From Reticulitermes lucifugus (Eukaryota; Arthropoda; Insecta; Blattodea; Rhinotermitidae), in NCBI GenBank assembly GCA_026260175.1, contig JAKCWW010006695.1:9653-31614 (forward strand): a stretch of 21,962 nt of DNA. The letters are read 5' to 3'. Below, in pieces: positions 1-11,240 of this stretch. Positions within the stretch are counted from its first letter, which is position 1; each line of letters opens with the position of its first letter. The notes beneath the pieces were generated by a model, which did no database searches, was not told the DNA's origin, and was given only the letters and a program-made list of their open reading frames with translations. The position numbers and the translations under genes are program-made.

Positions 1-2380
1 TTGACTGTACCATGTGGGGTTACCACATCACTCTGCCCCCCCCCCCAAGCTATGCCAGTGATTTACAGACATTCAAGTGATAAAGAAATAAGCCATTAGG
101 AATGTTCACAAGTGCCTTCCACTGAAGTTATCTGAATCAGATGAATCCAGTCCACATTTGTATCAATTTTAATAGTCTCCCACCTATGCCCACATGTCCC
201 AAGCTGTCTATTCCATTCATGTTCCTAACAACTGTATCAGACCAAAAATTACTGTGTGGCACTTGTAAGCCCCTTTTCCACAGAAAACAGAAAGTTTGTG
301 AAAAATATTCTGTGCAGTATCATCACCTGCCCACAATATAAATGTACCTTTGGGATTTCAATGTGCTTGACATAATCCACTTAATTCTTTACCAAGTTAA
401 TCATTAAAATGTATGAACCTCTGCTGAATACTGTTGTCTTACACAACATTTCTTCATGGTACACAGATTCTTTAAAAACCATCACAAGCAACATTGTGCA
501 GGATTATGTGTGCTTTGTAAGGGGCAGACACATTGCAGACAAATGTATGAACATCAAGTATACAGTAAAATGGCTGGCAGTAGGTATACCTGCAATAACA
601 AAACAGTACACATACATCAGTGTTACAACTGTTTGTCCTCACAACATTTCTAACTCAAGCAGAACTCCCTCAAATAACAAGATTTTATTAAAACAATGCA
701 CATAAATAGTACATTTTACTTCAAAACTTTGCATTTTGCCTACAGTGTGTTTATGTGCTCTGCATGATTCTTAACAATAAAGTAACTGTTTCCCTCTACA
801 GCATTCAACATCTGGTCTTTCTAGTAAACGCATAATGTTCTCTGTGAGGCATACACTGAACCTTTATATATAAAGTAGATTCATTTTAGTCTTCAATCAT
901 GGAAGCCCAAGTTAAATGCCTGGCCAGTCCATGTGAACTTTGTGGTGGACCACATGGTACTCAGACAGGTTTTCCTCCATGTACTCTAGAGTTCCCATGT
1001 CAGTGTCAATCCACCAATGATGCACATCATCTTCATCTACATGTTACTCTCACCAAGACAAACAGGTGAAACTTGGGAACCTGCAAAAAGCCATGCTGTT
1101 TTAGAAGTAAGGGAGCAATGGATAGAAAAGTAAAAGTATATAATAAAGATTTGGTCTGTATCTCACAGAAAACACAATGTGCTTCCACTACAAAAATCAA
1201 CTGATGAATGCCATATGTGGAAATGATCGTTTATTCTCAACAATCACATGGAACACACAAATACACTCTGTGGGTACAATACAGAATTCTTAGGTGTTCC
1301 ACCTGGTGGTATATACACTAACCACTAGGCTTTAAAAGGTTAAAGTAAGACAGCTAAATATCTTTGCAAGTTCTCCTTGTCTGTTTGCTAAATAAATCCA
1401 AACATCATACAAGAGTAATAATTATTACATGTAAAAAAAAAATTAAAAGAGCTAGAAAGTGAGCATGTAATATACAAAGTTATTTCTTGGTGTTTGAAGG
1501 TTGCATTTGAAAAAGTGGATTACATTACAATTAGTTTGTGACACGATAATATGGATCAGAATAACAACTTTTAACATCATCATTTTAAAGAACCAAAGTT
1601 TGTATCCTTTTCTGACAACAATGTATGAATAATCAACCAATCTGTAATAAATCTTATCTCATAGAAAAAAGTAGACCCATTTGGATTGGTTATAATCAAA
1701 TAAAAGTTTACAACATCCATCACCTGTAGATGTGGGAAATTGCAACAAATGAAGAAGGACTGAAACAACCTAAATTGAAAGACCTACTGATGTCCAATAC
1801 ATATTTAAATTCTGAAATAATGGGCCTAGTTATCCATTCAGTGTTGTACTATGTTGTACATACAAAAATTAAATGTAAATGAACGCTGGGAAAAATTGCT
1901 GTTGAGTGAGATAATTGAATTGTTGCAGTCTGCCACCTCATCCACAGAATATCAGCAGTATTTTATGACATTATGGCAGGTCAGTGGGATAAGCTGCTAC
2001 CAAAGATTAAGGCCATGCACTTACCACCAAAAACATCTGACCTGCATTTAGTAATGCCAAAGTACAAAATTCATCTTCAGCTATGACAAAAAACATAGCA
2101 ACTTCTGTTACATGATAAATTCATAATTTTATTAATTACACATGCCGCAAATTTTTGTAGTTCTTGTCCCAGCAAACAGTAACCCAAGGTAAAATGCACT
2201 TTAACAGAAAACCTGCAGAAGGCAAGCTTTTCCACATGAACAAACCGCCCATTTCCCAAAATTACAAGTACTTCATCTAACCCAAACATACCTACTACAG
2301 TAAGAACAGTCAATCTAGTTGCCAAATGAAAATATTCAAAATGAACAGTGGTGCTACATCATTGATACCGTAGCTTACAA
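1..2380. other. gene-free AT-rich stretch
   Basis: I find no supported gene here. Open frames are short (under 100 codons), lack recognisable domains and are interrupted by frequent stops, as expected for AT-rich intergenic or intronic DNA. An 11-base C run sits at 36-46, just after a small hairpin (ATGTGG at 12-17 with CCACAT at 23-28). The part around 900-1070 is somewhat less AT-rich than its surroundings, but I recognise nothing in it. Confidence 0.6.
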
Positions 2381-2439
2381 AGATGAGCAGGGCAAGGAGG
2401 ACAAGACATTCAGTAATGAGCAGTAAAGACACGCTTTGT

Positions 2440-2600
2440 TGTGAGATTACGTTCTTACAGAAGAATACTGTCTTCTGGAATATGTTACCATGTGGTCTGG
2501 CAGAAATTTGGCAAAGTTGCAGAGGAATGTGCTGCCTTACTATCAGGGCAGGAGACCACACAGCACCACATCTCAGGAGACACTACTCTTCTAAGCTTTG
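2440..2600 (+). repeat. dispersed arthropod repeat, VFW..xPC family, copy 1
   Basis: The plus-strand translation reads VFWNMLPCGLAEIWQ followed by a CRGMCCL motif. This resembles the VFWDVTPC.L signature that I recall as a translated, highly dispersed repeat in many insect genomes. Two other copies in this window (about 14755 and 15020) share the nucleotide core ctgtcttctgg and, more loosely, the following 60 to 80 bases, which shows directly that it is a repeat. It is not a functional gene: the copies differ in frame and none has a full-length open frame. I do not know which element it derives from; a 3' fragment of a non-LTR retrotransposon or a SINE are both possible. Confidence 0.6.
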
Positions 2601-2609
2601 TCATTCATA

Positions 2610-4229
2610 AAGTCTTATTATGTCCTATTTTAACAGGAAAATGGCACAGAGACTAGATCAACTGGTCACATAATAAAAAGCAGTATTCATTACACGAGTA
2701 CTAACTACCTTGTATTTTAAAATCCAAATGCATGCTACTGTCACATCAACATCTGTTGATGGCCCATATCACAATTCATTTCAATCCAATTGACATTTTC
2801 CCAATATCCATTATAGTCTTACCCAGTGTCCTCTTTCCACATGGCTCCTCTTTCAAAATGCTATACAGGGGACTCCCTTAACTGCCACAATTCTAAATTT
2901 TTGAAAAATGCAACAATAATGGCTTTAATAACTCACACATTATATTATCATTACAGATATTTAAAGACTGTTACTGTATGGTGTATCTGTTTTCACTCTC
3001 TACTGTCTTTTCACTGTATTTTATTTATTTACAGAACAGATTCTCCTAACGTAGTAGAATGTAATGAAAGGAAAGACTCCTGCCCCTTCAAATGTAGGGA
3101 AGTCTCATTTAAAATTTAAATACCTGGCAAACACTGGGTTAACAGCAACAAACAATAGCATGTGAAACAGAACAAGCAAAGGGTTATCCTTACTTTAATT
3201 GCATAAAATCTCCAATCAAAAAGCTTAAACCACAAGGTTGGACATGAACTTTGCAATTCCAAACCACAATTTTGGATTAAATCTGAATAAAAAGTCAGAA
3301 TATAAAAACACAGAATTGGCATTATTTAAATTTTCTTCGCATTAAATGTATTTTGTTCGAAACAATGATTGTCTAATACTAAAGTGGGCTTCAAGTATGA
3401 ACAATTTACCACTTTGTAAAATAATGTACAAAGTGCAAACTTTGTTTATATGAAACTGCTCTGTAGTGATGTATGGAGATAAGTGTTGATAAAATCCACA
3501 TCCTTTTGAATTCACTATACACAATATATTTCCACATGCAAACTGTGCTATAAACAAATAATATTTATATTATGAATAAAATTTAAAAAGAAATCAGTGT
3601 GTTAGTAGTATGTTAATTAACACAAGAACAGACCAGGCACAAACAATGTTTAAAGTATAATTTGAGTTGATAATGGAACAATATTTCAACTCTTTCTATG
3701 CCAGTTTTCAACATATGGAAAATGCAAATGAATATTTGCCAAACTGTTCAGAAATTAAACATTTATACTACCTCTGATCATTGGGTCTAATATTTCACAT
3801 ACAGATTAATGAAAGGCTGGTATGACCACTTCCTTTGACTAGCATGACTCACTCTCACACCACACGCCACACTTAAATGAATATAGTAAAATTAAATATC
3901 CCCTGATGCACTTTGTATATTAAAAGAGAGTACAGGAAAGGGCACTTACTCATAAATGAACTTGTGTGGCCATGGTCGGATGCAGTACATTTAAGTAGTA
4001 AAGGGTTAAGTTTTGTTTAATATATCATCACCGTCAAATACAACAGCAATGAGCATTTATATTCAGTAAGTTATTTGTCTCAAAAATAAAGTCCTGTAAT
4101 ATCTTATGCAAGCCATGGCTATACACACAATTTGCTGCCAGATTTCATACCAAGACAAATGACAACAAACTTTAACTTACACTGCAGTTATGTTGTACAC
4201 AGTCCATTCTCTGAAGTAAGTGTATTTAA
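2610..4229. other. gene-free stretch
   Basis: No gene or recognisable repeat is supported. The sequence is AT-rich with only short, stop-broken frames on both strands. Confidence 0.55.
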
Positions 4230-4231
4230 TA

Positions 4232-5097
4232 CAGAGTGGGATATGGGTGATTACCTATTTACAAGTTGGCATTATTGAGTATCTATGTAGAGTGGAGTTT
4301 TTTAAAATAACAATGGAGACGTAATAATTAGGCAGACTGGTGTGTAAAGCAGTGTACATTTACAGTGGAGTGTTTTACAAGAAATAAATCCATTGTACAC
4401 ATTCAACAAGCATTTCAACATGAGTTCAGTGATGCCCATGCCAGAGGACCAGTTCCAACATGAAAAACTCCTGCGTGGGTGAATAAGTGGCATCCGACAG
4501 GTTTGGTGCAGGACTTAAAGAAACTGGGCCTACAAGAACTGTGCACACACCAGAAAATGTGACGAGTTAGAGCTGCGTCACTACAAAGTCCACGTTGTTC
4601 CACCCGAAGACACACATCACCACTGAATCTTTCAAGTCAAAGCCTATACCAGATTCATCGTCCTTTCTTTTCACTAAACAAAGTGCAAATCATGTAGGAA
4701 CTGAGTGAACATGAAAAGGTGAAATATCTATGCTTCTGTCAGGACTTAATGCGGCAACAACCTTGTTAGCATACACGTTTCTTACATTGCATCAGGTGAA
4801 TTTCCATCTGAGCGGGTTTGTGAACAAGCAGAATTACTGCTACTGGGATGAAAACAACCCAACAAACCTCCATGAACGACCAGGAGCTGAGGGAATTTTG
4901 CAAGCCAAATTGAACGATGTATTGAGAAAAATGGAGGCCACCTAGAGGACATTATTTTCAAAAGAACCTGATTTCTTGAAAAAAAAGAATCAAATCCAAA
5001 TATGTGAATATTTAATTATGCTAAAAAATAAAAATACCGAGCAAGTATAAGCAAGTTATTTCATTTTTAAAGATGTGCCTTCCCATGCCCCACCCTG
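4232..5097 (+). mobile_element. decayed Tc1/mariner-like DNA transposon
   Basis: The element is about 866 bp and is bounded by TA on both sides (4230-4231 and 5098-5099), the expected Tc1/mariner target site. The left end reads CAGAGTGGGATATGGG; the right end, read on the opposite strand, is CAGGGTGGGGCATGGG, identical at 13 of 16 positions. Between them lies a plus-strand transposase remnant (separate entry). Intact members of this superfamily usually run about 1.2 to 1.6 kb, so this copy is internally deleted, in agreement with the loss of most of the catalytic domain. Stops and frame changes show it cannot move by itself. The superfamily call is firm on TA sites, end repeats and transposase similarity; I cannot name the subfamily. 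Confidence 0.82.
4359..4971 (+). pseudogene. broken Tc1/mariner-like transposase
   Basis: This is a remnant of a DDE transposase of the IS630/Tc1/mariner superfamily. One frame from 4359 carries the N-terminal DNA-binding region, with recognisable pieces such as RNKSIVHIQQAFQHEF, KWHPTGLVQDL and KVQIM followed by ELSEHEKVKYLCFCQDL, but it contains four in-frame stops up to about 4767. A second frame then carries NFHLSGFVNKQN and ENNPTNLHERP, the stretch that follows the first catalytic aspartate in this group. Here QVNF stands where the family usually has an acidic DEAHF-like motif, so that aspartate looks lost. A third frame carries a typical C-terminal end, GGHLEDIIFK, and stops at 4969-4971. 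The part that should hold the second and third acidic catalytic residues is missing. It is non-functional and sits between matched terminal repeats. Confidence 0.82.
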
Positions 5098-5293
5098 TAT
5101 ATAGTTTCAGGAGGTGTTTCTGTGTCACATATTACAAACATGATTCATTGGCAACTGATAATATGAAACGTAAATGCAGTCTAATGAATCAGCTGCCCGC
5201 AGAACCTTGTGAGAACTGTTAACTTCAACTTGTGGAAAATACCTCACTATGCACCAGCAAGACCAACAGTCAACATAAGTGGCCAGCTAATTA

Positions 5294-5305
5294 CTCTACC
5301 CAACA
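5294..5305. repeat. target-site duplication of SINE, left copy
   Basis: CTCTACCCAACA is repeated exactly at 5594-5605. The two copies bracket the SINE and mark a target-primed retrotransposition event. Flanking bases differ on both sides, so the duplication is 12 bp. Confidence 0.85.
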
Positions 5306-5593
5306 CAAAAGTTAAAGTTCACCCTAGAACAAGCCATGAAAGCTCAGAGGGGGAGTAGAAGTATAGTTCTACTCTTTCTTTAACCTCGGTGCTCAATGGG
5401 GGATGGGTGGTTAACGACATGCCCGGCAGCTTTACCACTGGGAGAGAGACCCAGTACCCATTGTACAGGAGGCTAAGTGGGCCCTAGGGCTGGTCTCGAC
5501 CAGTGCAGAAAATCTCGCCCCCACCAGGATTCAATCCCTGGACTTTCTGGCCCACAGCGAGTCGCTATACCAACTACGCTATCCTCGCCCACC
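5306..5593 (-). mobile_element. tRNA-derived SINE, best copy
   Basis: Read on the minus strand, the element starts at 5593 with GGTGGGCGAGGATAGCGTAG. It has an A-box-like motif TAGCGTAGTTGG (5570-5581) and a B-box-like motif GGATTGAATCC (5527-5537), spaced as in a tRNA, so the first 70 to 75 bases form a tRNA-like head with an internal RNA polymerase III promoter. A body of about 200 bases follows; it matches four other segments in the window (about 5945-6215, 15390-15655, 16085-16295 and 16650-16790). The element is framed by a perfect 12-bp target-site duplication. Its 3' end, near TTTAACTTTTGTG, is not a plain poly(A) tail, suggesting it uses a partner LINE with a specific 3' end. The source tRNA is not clear. 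A translated form of the body, with a LWGP-type motif, is often mis-annotated as protein. Confidence 0.85.
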
Positions 5594-5605
5594 CTCTACC
5601 CAACA
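5594..5605. repeat. target-site duplication of SINE, right copy
   Basis: This is the exact partner of the 12-base CTCTACCCAACA at 5294-5305, directly next to the tRNA-like 5' end of the minus-strand SINE. Confidence 0.85.
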
Positions 5606-5824
5606 TATGGATTCTTAACTATAAAACATTTTACTTAACTTTCAACTCAACTTTTAACCTTTACTTAGGAACTAGCATTCCTAAAAAAACCATAAAATAC
5701 TACAATGATTGGCACAACTTACTAGCTACATGAAATACTTTCAATGTTGCAGTTTTATTGTAATATATATCTTGCAATATTTGAGAGATCTCACAAAGAG
5801 TAATATTTTACCTTGTTTTTAAGG

Positions 5825-5930
5825 ATTTGTAGAAAACACCTGATGATGGGTATCGATTGAAACATGTAGCGTTAAGAAGAAATTAAAAAGTGTTGTGTTA
5901 GACGGAATAGCAAGTATTTATATACATGAG
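5825..5930 (+). repeat. probable retroelement 3'-end fragment
   Basis: The sequence CACCTGATGATGGGTATCG, followed by TGAAACATGTAGCGTT and then an A-rich stretch ending in gacggaatagcaagta, resembles a motif I recall near the 3' ends of dispersed arthropod retroelements (gatgatgg ... gaaacatgt). There is no second copy in this window to confirm it, and no coding domain is present. It directly precedes a SINE copy on the same strand. Confidence 0.4.
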
Positions 5931-5944
5931 ACCAATTTTCTCGG

Positions 5945-6215
5945 GGCAATAGTGGGCATGATAACTGGAAGAGCGCACTTACAACTTCAGATGAGCTCCA
6001 CATGGCTAGCAGCAGCAAGAGATTTTTCTGTTCTCCAAAGTGTCCAGATTGGCTCTGGGGTCCACCCAGCCTTCTAACTGAAAACGTACGGAGGTTTCTT
6101 TCCTTGTATGGAGTAAAATGGCTGGGGAATGAATCTAACCACTCATTTCCACGTAGTGCTCGGTTACAAACACATGAAGGTATATTTTTACTTCCCCACA
6201 CACCTTCACAGTGTG
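5945..6215 (+). mobile_element. diverged tRNA-derived SINE, copy A
   Basis: This is the same family as the SINE at 5306-5593 but on the plus strand. The shared body starts with GAGATTTTTCTGTTCTCCAA (from 6020) and continues through CCAAAGTGTCCAGATTGGCT, then the ACCACTCAT, GTGCTCGGTTA and CTTCCCCACACACCTTCAC blocks, each with a counterpart in the best copy and in the copy at 15390-15655. The upstream 75 bases probably represent a decayed tRNA-like head. A frame from 6002 gives CSPKCPDWLWGPPSLL, a translated SINE and not a real protein. No target-site duplication is visible, so the ends are approximate. Confidence 0.72.
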
Positions 6216-6219
6216 CTGA

Positions 6220-8295
6220 TTAACTACAAACAGCAAAAAAACGTGGCTTTACTTCACCCAATATATCTGTTCATATAGGAAATAGCTGTACCAACATCAT
6301 AGCAACAAATATCCATCTGCAACTGCATCACTTTTTTTATATATTCTGAACTAACTTCTGACTGCTAGAGAAAGCACCAATTGTTTATGTAGCATCATTT
6401 TAATCAATATGTTTTAGGATTCAATTACATCAACATAAGCCTTTTCACTTTTCAGAAAAGGAACCACTATCACAAATACAAAAAGTTTATCACACTGCAC
6501 ACTCCAACATAACAAATAAAAATAAAGAACATGCAGTACTGACGTGCCCCAATACTAGGAACAGGTTTTACACAATTTTGTATCAGATTGCTGAGTTTTC
6601 CCAACTAAATCCATTTCCACTGGCTTAAAAGTGATTACAGAAAATCTCCTGATATTGACAAAGGAATTTAGATATTAATGTGTGCAGTATAAATGTGCAC
6701 ATAAAATATTTCATGACAGACTCAAGCTTTTGTTAGTAATGGCTGTTTGACTCTGAAACAAAGGCCATTTCTGGGAACTACTGCACATAAATATTGTTTT
6801 AAATATTAACCATGTCTGCAAAGTACCCCATGACAAGGAGTACACCTAACTTTTTAGATTACCAATTTTTTGTTGCCTAATTAGTGAATTTGTACCAGAT
6901 ATCCTACTACTACCACTAAGCTTTGTATACACCAGACAGCATAATTTATGGGATATTATCTGCTCACAAAGGGTCAATACTACTTACTTTTACAAATTAA
7001 GGACAACCAAGAGGCAAAAAATCAAGTATTAAACAATGATGAATACTAACAGTAACTGGTACCATGTGGACTGGTCCATTACGAAGGCATGTGAAAGCAC
7101 CTTTGTAAGCAAATTTCAGAAAATATCCTTCTACTAAGATGGCTTTTATACAGATATTGATTCTATCCACAAGTAGAGATTCTGAAGGCTGAAATCTATG
7201 CATACTGAAGAAAACTAGGGCTAAACATACACTCAGAATCTTGTTATATGAAATATGGTCCAGATGTGCGTAATTATCCCACTCTCAGCAGAAATGTCTC
7301 GTCTTTTTCACATCTTGTTTTGCCCTGCCACTGTTTACTGTTTAATTTCTGCTACTTACCTCCTCTAGGAGACTTTATGTCTGTCTATTGTTTTGTGCAT
7401 TTAAAAACAGATTTTGCAAAGTAGTTCCTTTTATCTTGAATATGTGACTCACTGTACCCAAGACTACCAGATTGATTTTGATTAATTTGGTACAGCAGGC
7501 CCACCCCTAATTTTGTTGATCTATTCTGATTTAAGACTATTTGCTTCTAGCATGTGGTACTATATAATCTGGCAGAATGTTACAACCCAGACAATGAACA
7601 ATGTTAAAAGAAAATTTAACCATTTAACATTTAAATATAATCACTACAAAGCACTTTACAAAATATAAAATATAATATAGCACGATAATACACTATAAAT
7701 GGAGACATATAAACTGACTCACTTCCATTCAGTATATAAAAAATCATTCTCCTTTATGCTCTACAATCTCTACTAAATTCTAATCCGTTTGGGTCACTCT
7801 TTTCTATATAAAAAAAAATAAACCTCTCAAATGGACAAATTTCACGACTGTTAAAATTGTCTGATAACTTTCTCCCTTAGTTTACAAATGTGATCCAATA
7901 AAATGTATTTCACTCTGGACAGTTCCCTAAAACTCTTCAAATTTGACAACTTATATGTAACTTCACGCTTATCAAGCTGACGAATATTCCAATATCTACT
8001 ATATACATATAGGACAATTGTTTCATCAAAGAGTTTACAAAACAATAACATTTCTGCATTATGAGGCAACAGTAATGCAAAAAGGTCTAACATATAGCCT
8101 CCACATATGTGCACATCCTACAAACCATTCATTCACTCTGGAGTCAATGTGGAAAAGCAACATATATTGTAACACAACAGTAACTTCCACATCAGTGCAT
8201 ATTTATGTATGGTCCTAACCTATTCCTATGTTCTGTAATGTTGCTTACAGAAATACAACACAACCTGTTCTTTGGATTTAGTTTACTGACAAATG
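6220..8295. other. gene-free stretch
   Basis: No gene, structural RNA or recognisable repeat is supported. It is AT-rich with short frames only. Confidence 0.55.
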
Positions 8296-8299
8296 TGTA

Positions 8300-8380
8300 T
8301 ACAGGTATACCCCACAGAATGTCTCCCTGGTTAACATTTTCCTGGTAGAACGCCTCTTGGTTTTAAATATCCAAACCTCA
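8300..8380. repeat. fragment of a low-copy local repeat, copy i
   Basis: The stretch GTTAACATTTTCCTGGTAGA followed by ACGCCTC is similar to GTTAGCATTTTCGTGCAGA followed by ACGTCTG in the 8694-8756 fragment. It is preceded by tacaggtatacccc, which resembles a short dispersed repeat found in many animal genomes. The match is partial and its origin unknown. Confidence 0.45.
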
Positions 8381-8659
8381 CAGAACATTTTTTGGCCAAT
8401 GTTTAAGTAAGAAAAATTTATATTAACGTTCCAAAACCTCAATAAAACATTTCTAACAAAATGATGTGCATGCAAACTGTACATTTTACTGCATACAAAG
8501 CAACTGTTTGTTAACAATCGTATTGTTTGGTGATCAGGAAGCGATGTTTTAAACATTTTACATACTAACATGATAGTTTGTTACTTATATATACGTGTTA
8601 CTGTGTTTCAGTTACATTTCAGGAAACTGGTTGGGGGTTTTCGGTTGACATCACACATT

Positions 8660-8760
8660 ATAATTTTTTCCCATTTAAAATAATGGGAAATAGGCTTCCA
8701 GTTAGCATTTTCGTGCAGAACGTCTGATTTTCAGGAACGGATTACCGACATTAAGCAAGA
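8660..8760. repeat. fragment of a local repeat with hairpin, copy ii
   Basis: The segment includes a short inverted repeat, TTTCCCATT with AATGGGAAA (about 8667-8690), then the GTTAGCATTTTC block shared with the 8300-8380 fragment. It also includes GATTTTCAGGAACGGAT and an ACATTAAGCAAGA block, similar to GATTCTCAGGAACGTAA and the GTTAAAGAAGGA block at 9335-9371. The three pieces look like remnants of one repeat family; nothing in them is coding. Confidence 0.45.
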
Positions 8761-9200
8761 GATGGCTGAATTAAAAGACTGCAGTTTCAGACAACCACAC
8801 TGCAGTAGTTCAAAACAGCTTTCATGTGTGAATGAATTCCATCCATATGCAGTAGTTCCAAAGGTTTCAGGCATTCTGACAACTGTAACCAAACATAGAA
8901 AGCAATATCTACAATATACCAAATGAAATGCAGATACAGTATTTGCATACATGAAACTCTGAACCAAGTTCTGATACCAAGGTACATACAACTGTAATAC
9001 AATCTTCTCAATCTACAGCATCAGTGTACAGTAAATCTACATTTCAGAGATTATCATTGCCAGGAATAAATGTGGAGTGACTATCATGTACAGACAATAA
9101 CCAAATATATATTGGCAGTCTTCATTTAACACTGCCCAGACAATAGTGTTTTGCTTTAATGCTGCCAAAGTTTAGTTACCAAAAATGCGATGAACAGTGC

Positions 9201-9222
9201 CTGTCTGCCTGCCTGCCTGCCC
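9201..9222. repeat. short (CTGC)n tract
   Basis: About five units of a CTGC/CTGT tetranucleotide are seen, a simple microsatellite-type tract. Confidence 0.8.
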
Positions 9223-9324
9223 AGACTCACATTGTTTTTGATTGCAGCATCTTCAACACCCAGACTCTCCAGCATTGTAATTAATGGTTCTGTAAAATAA
9301 ATGGTCCACTCTAATTTTGCTTTG

Positions 9325-9375
9325 CTCTACATTGTGATTCTCAGGAACGTAACCCCAATGTTAAAGAAGGACTTG
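9325..9375. repeat. fragment of a local repeat, copy iii
   Basis: GATTCTCAGGAACGTAACCC followed by a GTTAAAGAAGGACTTGTG block resembles the end of the 8660-8760 fragment. A short TG/TA-rich tract follows it at about 9374-9410. Confidence 0.42.
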
Positions 9376-9684
9376 TGTGTATATATGTGTATGTAAATAT
9401 ATGTATTTAGGTTATGTCCCTCATTATCGAGACAATGGTGACTTCCAAAACAGAATTTTACTCTACAACGATGTGAAAGATTGTCTGAGAGAATTTAATG
9501 CAACTGGTTGACAGACAGCTTCAAATCATATGTGAACACAACTGAATTCAACTCAGAAAAATTAGTGTGAAATCTTCACAACGGTGGATAAAAGTCCATA
9601 TTCTTTAAGTTGTTCTACACTATCAGCGGTGACAATTATGCATTTAAAACCAACATTATGGACACCTGCTGTCTGCATACTCAC

Positions 9685-9795
9685 AGTTGGAATCATCTCT
9701 AATGATGGAAACAGAGCAGGTCTCCAAAACGTTGGTTTGTAGCCCACCAATGATGTGGCTGATAGCCTGGGAAGAATTTTGTAAGTTTGTTCATT
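9685..9795 (+). repeat. probable dispersed insect repeat fragment
   Basis: The plus-strand translation MMETEQVSKTLVCSP followed by LIAWEEF resembles a motif of the type MExE.VS(E/K)TL...LIAREDF, which I recall from translated dispersed repeats in several insect genomes. Only one copy is present in this window, so the family cannot be confirmed from internal comparison. No full-length coding frame surrounds it, so it is treated as repeat debris. Confidence 0.45.
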
Positions 9796-9799
9796 GTAA

Positions 9800-11040
9800 A
9801 AGCTTCAAAACTTACATTGTCGATATTGCTTGCTACTTCTCTCACTGCATTTACATATTTAATGAAAGCCCATACATGTAATAGCTTCTCTGGTTTCAAA
9901 CTTACATCTTGTCAGAATAATGGTGGCAATGGCATGTGAATTGTATGGGACAGAAACAGGCACTTACAGCCATGCCTAGACAGCTCTTCTTTTACAAGAG
10001 AGGTTTTAATGTTACAGCTCATGGCCCAAAATGGAATCATAAAGGACAGTCTGATGGGTCATGAAGTTTATCAAAAGCAGTTAAAGGTTTTTAAATGATC
10101 ATAACTGACAAATGTGGGCAGTCAGTATCAGGACTGCGCCAAAATATGCCAGTTTTGCTGTGCAGCAGTCTCTGCTTTACAACTTTACACTCCAAACAAC
10201 AAAAAAGTACATGGCAAAAGAGCACACCTCAATGCAGTCTCAATATTGATTTCACTCACACCCACAAATGAAGCTGTAAAACACAATTATCTAGCAGCAG
10301 CGAGAGAGGGAGGGAGAGAGAGGTAATTTATTTAATGATAATTGCTAACATATATAATGTTGTTGGTAGATGAATTAAATACGAATACGGAGCATTCATA
10401 GAATAAAACTGATAGGGGTAAACCAGACTACTCAGATAATAATCCATTCCAGCACCATTTTGTCCACCACATATCTTGCATGGTATATACAATGTTCATT
10501 AAAGTACGGTTCCCTGAGTCACAAATATTAAATGAGAAGTCATTAAAACATTAAATGTAGCTCACATGTGAAGTATCATTATTTTCAACATAATCCGCAA
10601 GCATAATGATGCATCTCCTCAATCTTGGCACATTCCACAATAATGAGGAACTGAAAATGACTTCATGTATGGTTGTGAATGTAACAGCCTGATTTGTATG
10701 GCGATGGAATTTTTAAACTTGTGCAAAGATGGGACCAATACATCAACGTGCCCTGGGATTATGCTAAACGCGATACATTGAGGCACATTCATGAAACCAT
10801 TGTTGCCACGGAAAAGCAATAAGTATTACATATTCTGAGTGTGTGTCTGTAGCCTTAGTTACTCAGCATGCAAAGCACATGCACCCTGTTATACTGTCAT
10901 CTGTGGCCTGTCTGGCTCTACCATATTTTTCCAAATTATCTCATAAACAGCTCCATTTTCGGGGGGAAAAATGTATTGAACATAAAATGTGTGTTTTGAT
11001 TTTCTCTGCAACTTTTGTCTGAAACATCTCTCATTCTATG
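9800..11040. other. gene-free stretch
   Basis: Nothing is supported beyond a purine-rich GAGAGAGGGAGGGAGAGAGA-like tract at about 10299-10322 and scattered short frames. A TTTATT at 10327-10332 would be AATAAA on the minus strand, about 2 kb beyond the MIER1 stop codon, so a very long 3' UTR could reach here; that is only a possibility. Confidence 0.5.
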
Positions 11041-11144
11041 TAGAAGTCAGCAAGATATTATCATAAATGTACACAGGTCTTCATGTGAAGTACCCATTAT
11101 TTTTGTCAGATTTTAATCAAACTTGAATTTTCTCAAAAGATTTT

Positions 11145-11240
11145 CAAAAAATACTCATACATCAAATTTCATGAAAATCTGTACAGCAGGAGCTGAGTTG
11201 TTCCATGCGGACAGACACATGGACAGGCACAACAAAGATA
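11145..11240 (+). repeat. probable retroelement 3'-region fragment
   Basis: The blocks ATCAAATTTCATGAAAATCT, CAGCAGGAGCTGAGTTGTTC and GCGGACAGACACATGGACAG resemble a conserved stretch (caaatttcat..agatc.gt..agtagtt ... gcggacagacagac) that I recall from the 3' regions of dispersed insect retroelements. There is a single copy here and the assignment comes from memory. It lies on the 3' side of the MIER1 exon. Confidence 0.5.

Noticed and set aside
1290..1345. A-box-like AGCCTAGTGGTTAGTG on the minus strand suggesting another tRNA or SINE head
   Set aside because: No B-box at the right distance and no similarity to the SINE body downstream.
5523..5593. Genuine tRNA gene
   Set aside because: The tRNA-like head does not show a clean full cloverleaf with a standard T-loop (GGATTGAATCC rather than GGTTCGAATCC). 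It is fused to a SINE body inside a target-site duplication.
10299..10322. GA-rich tract as a regulatory GAGA element
   Set aside because: It is a short purine-rich simple tract with no promoter or gene nearby, so a regulatory role cannot be supported.
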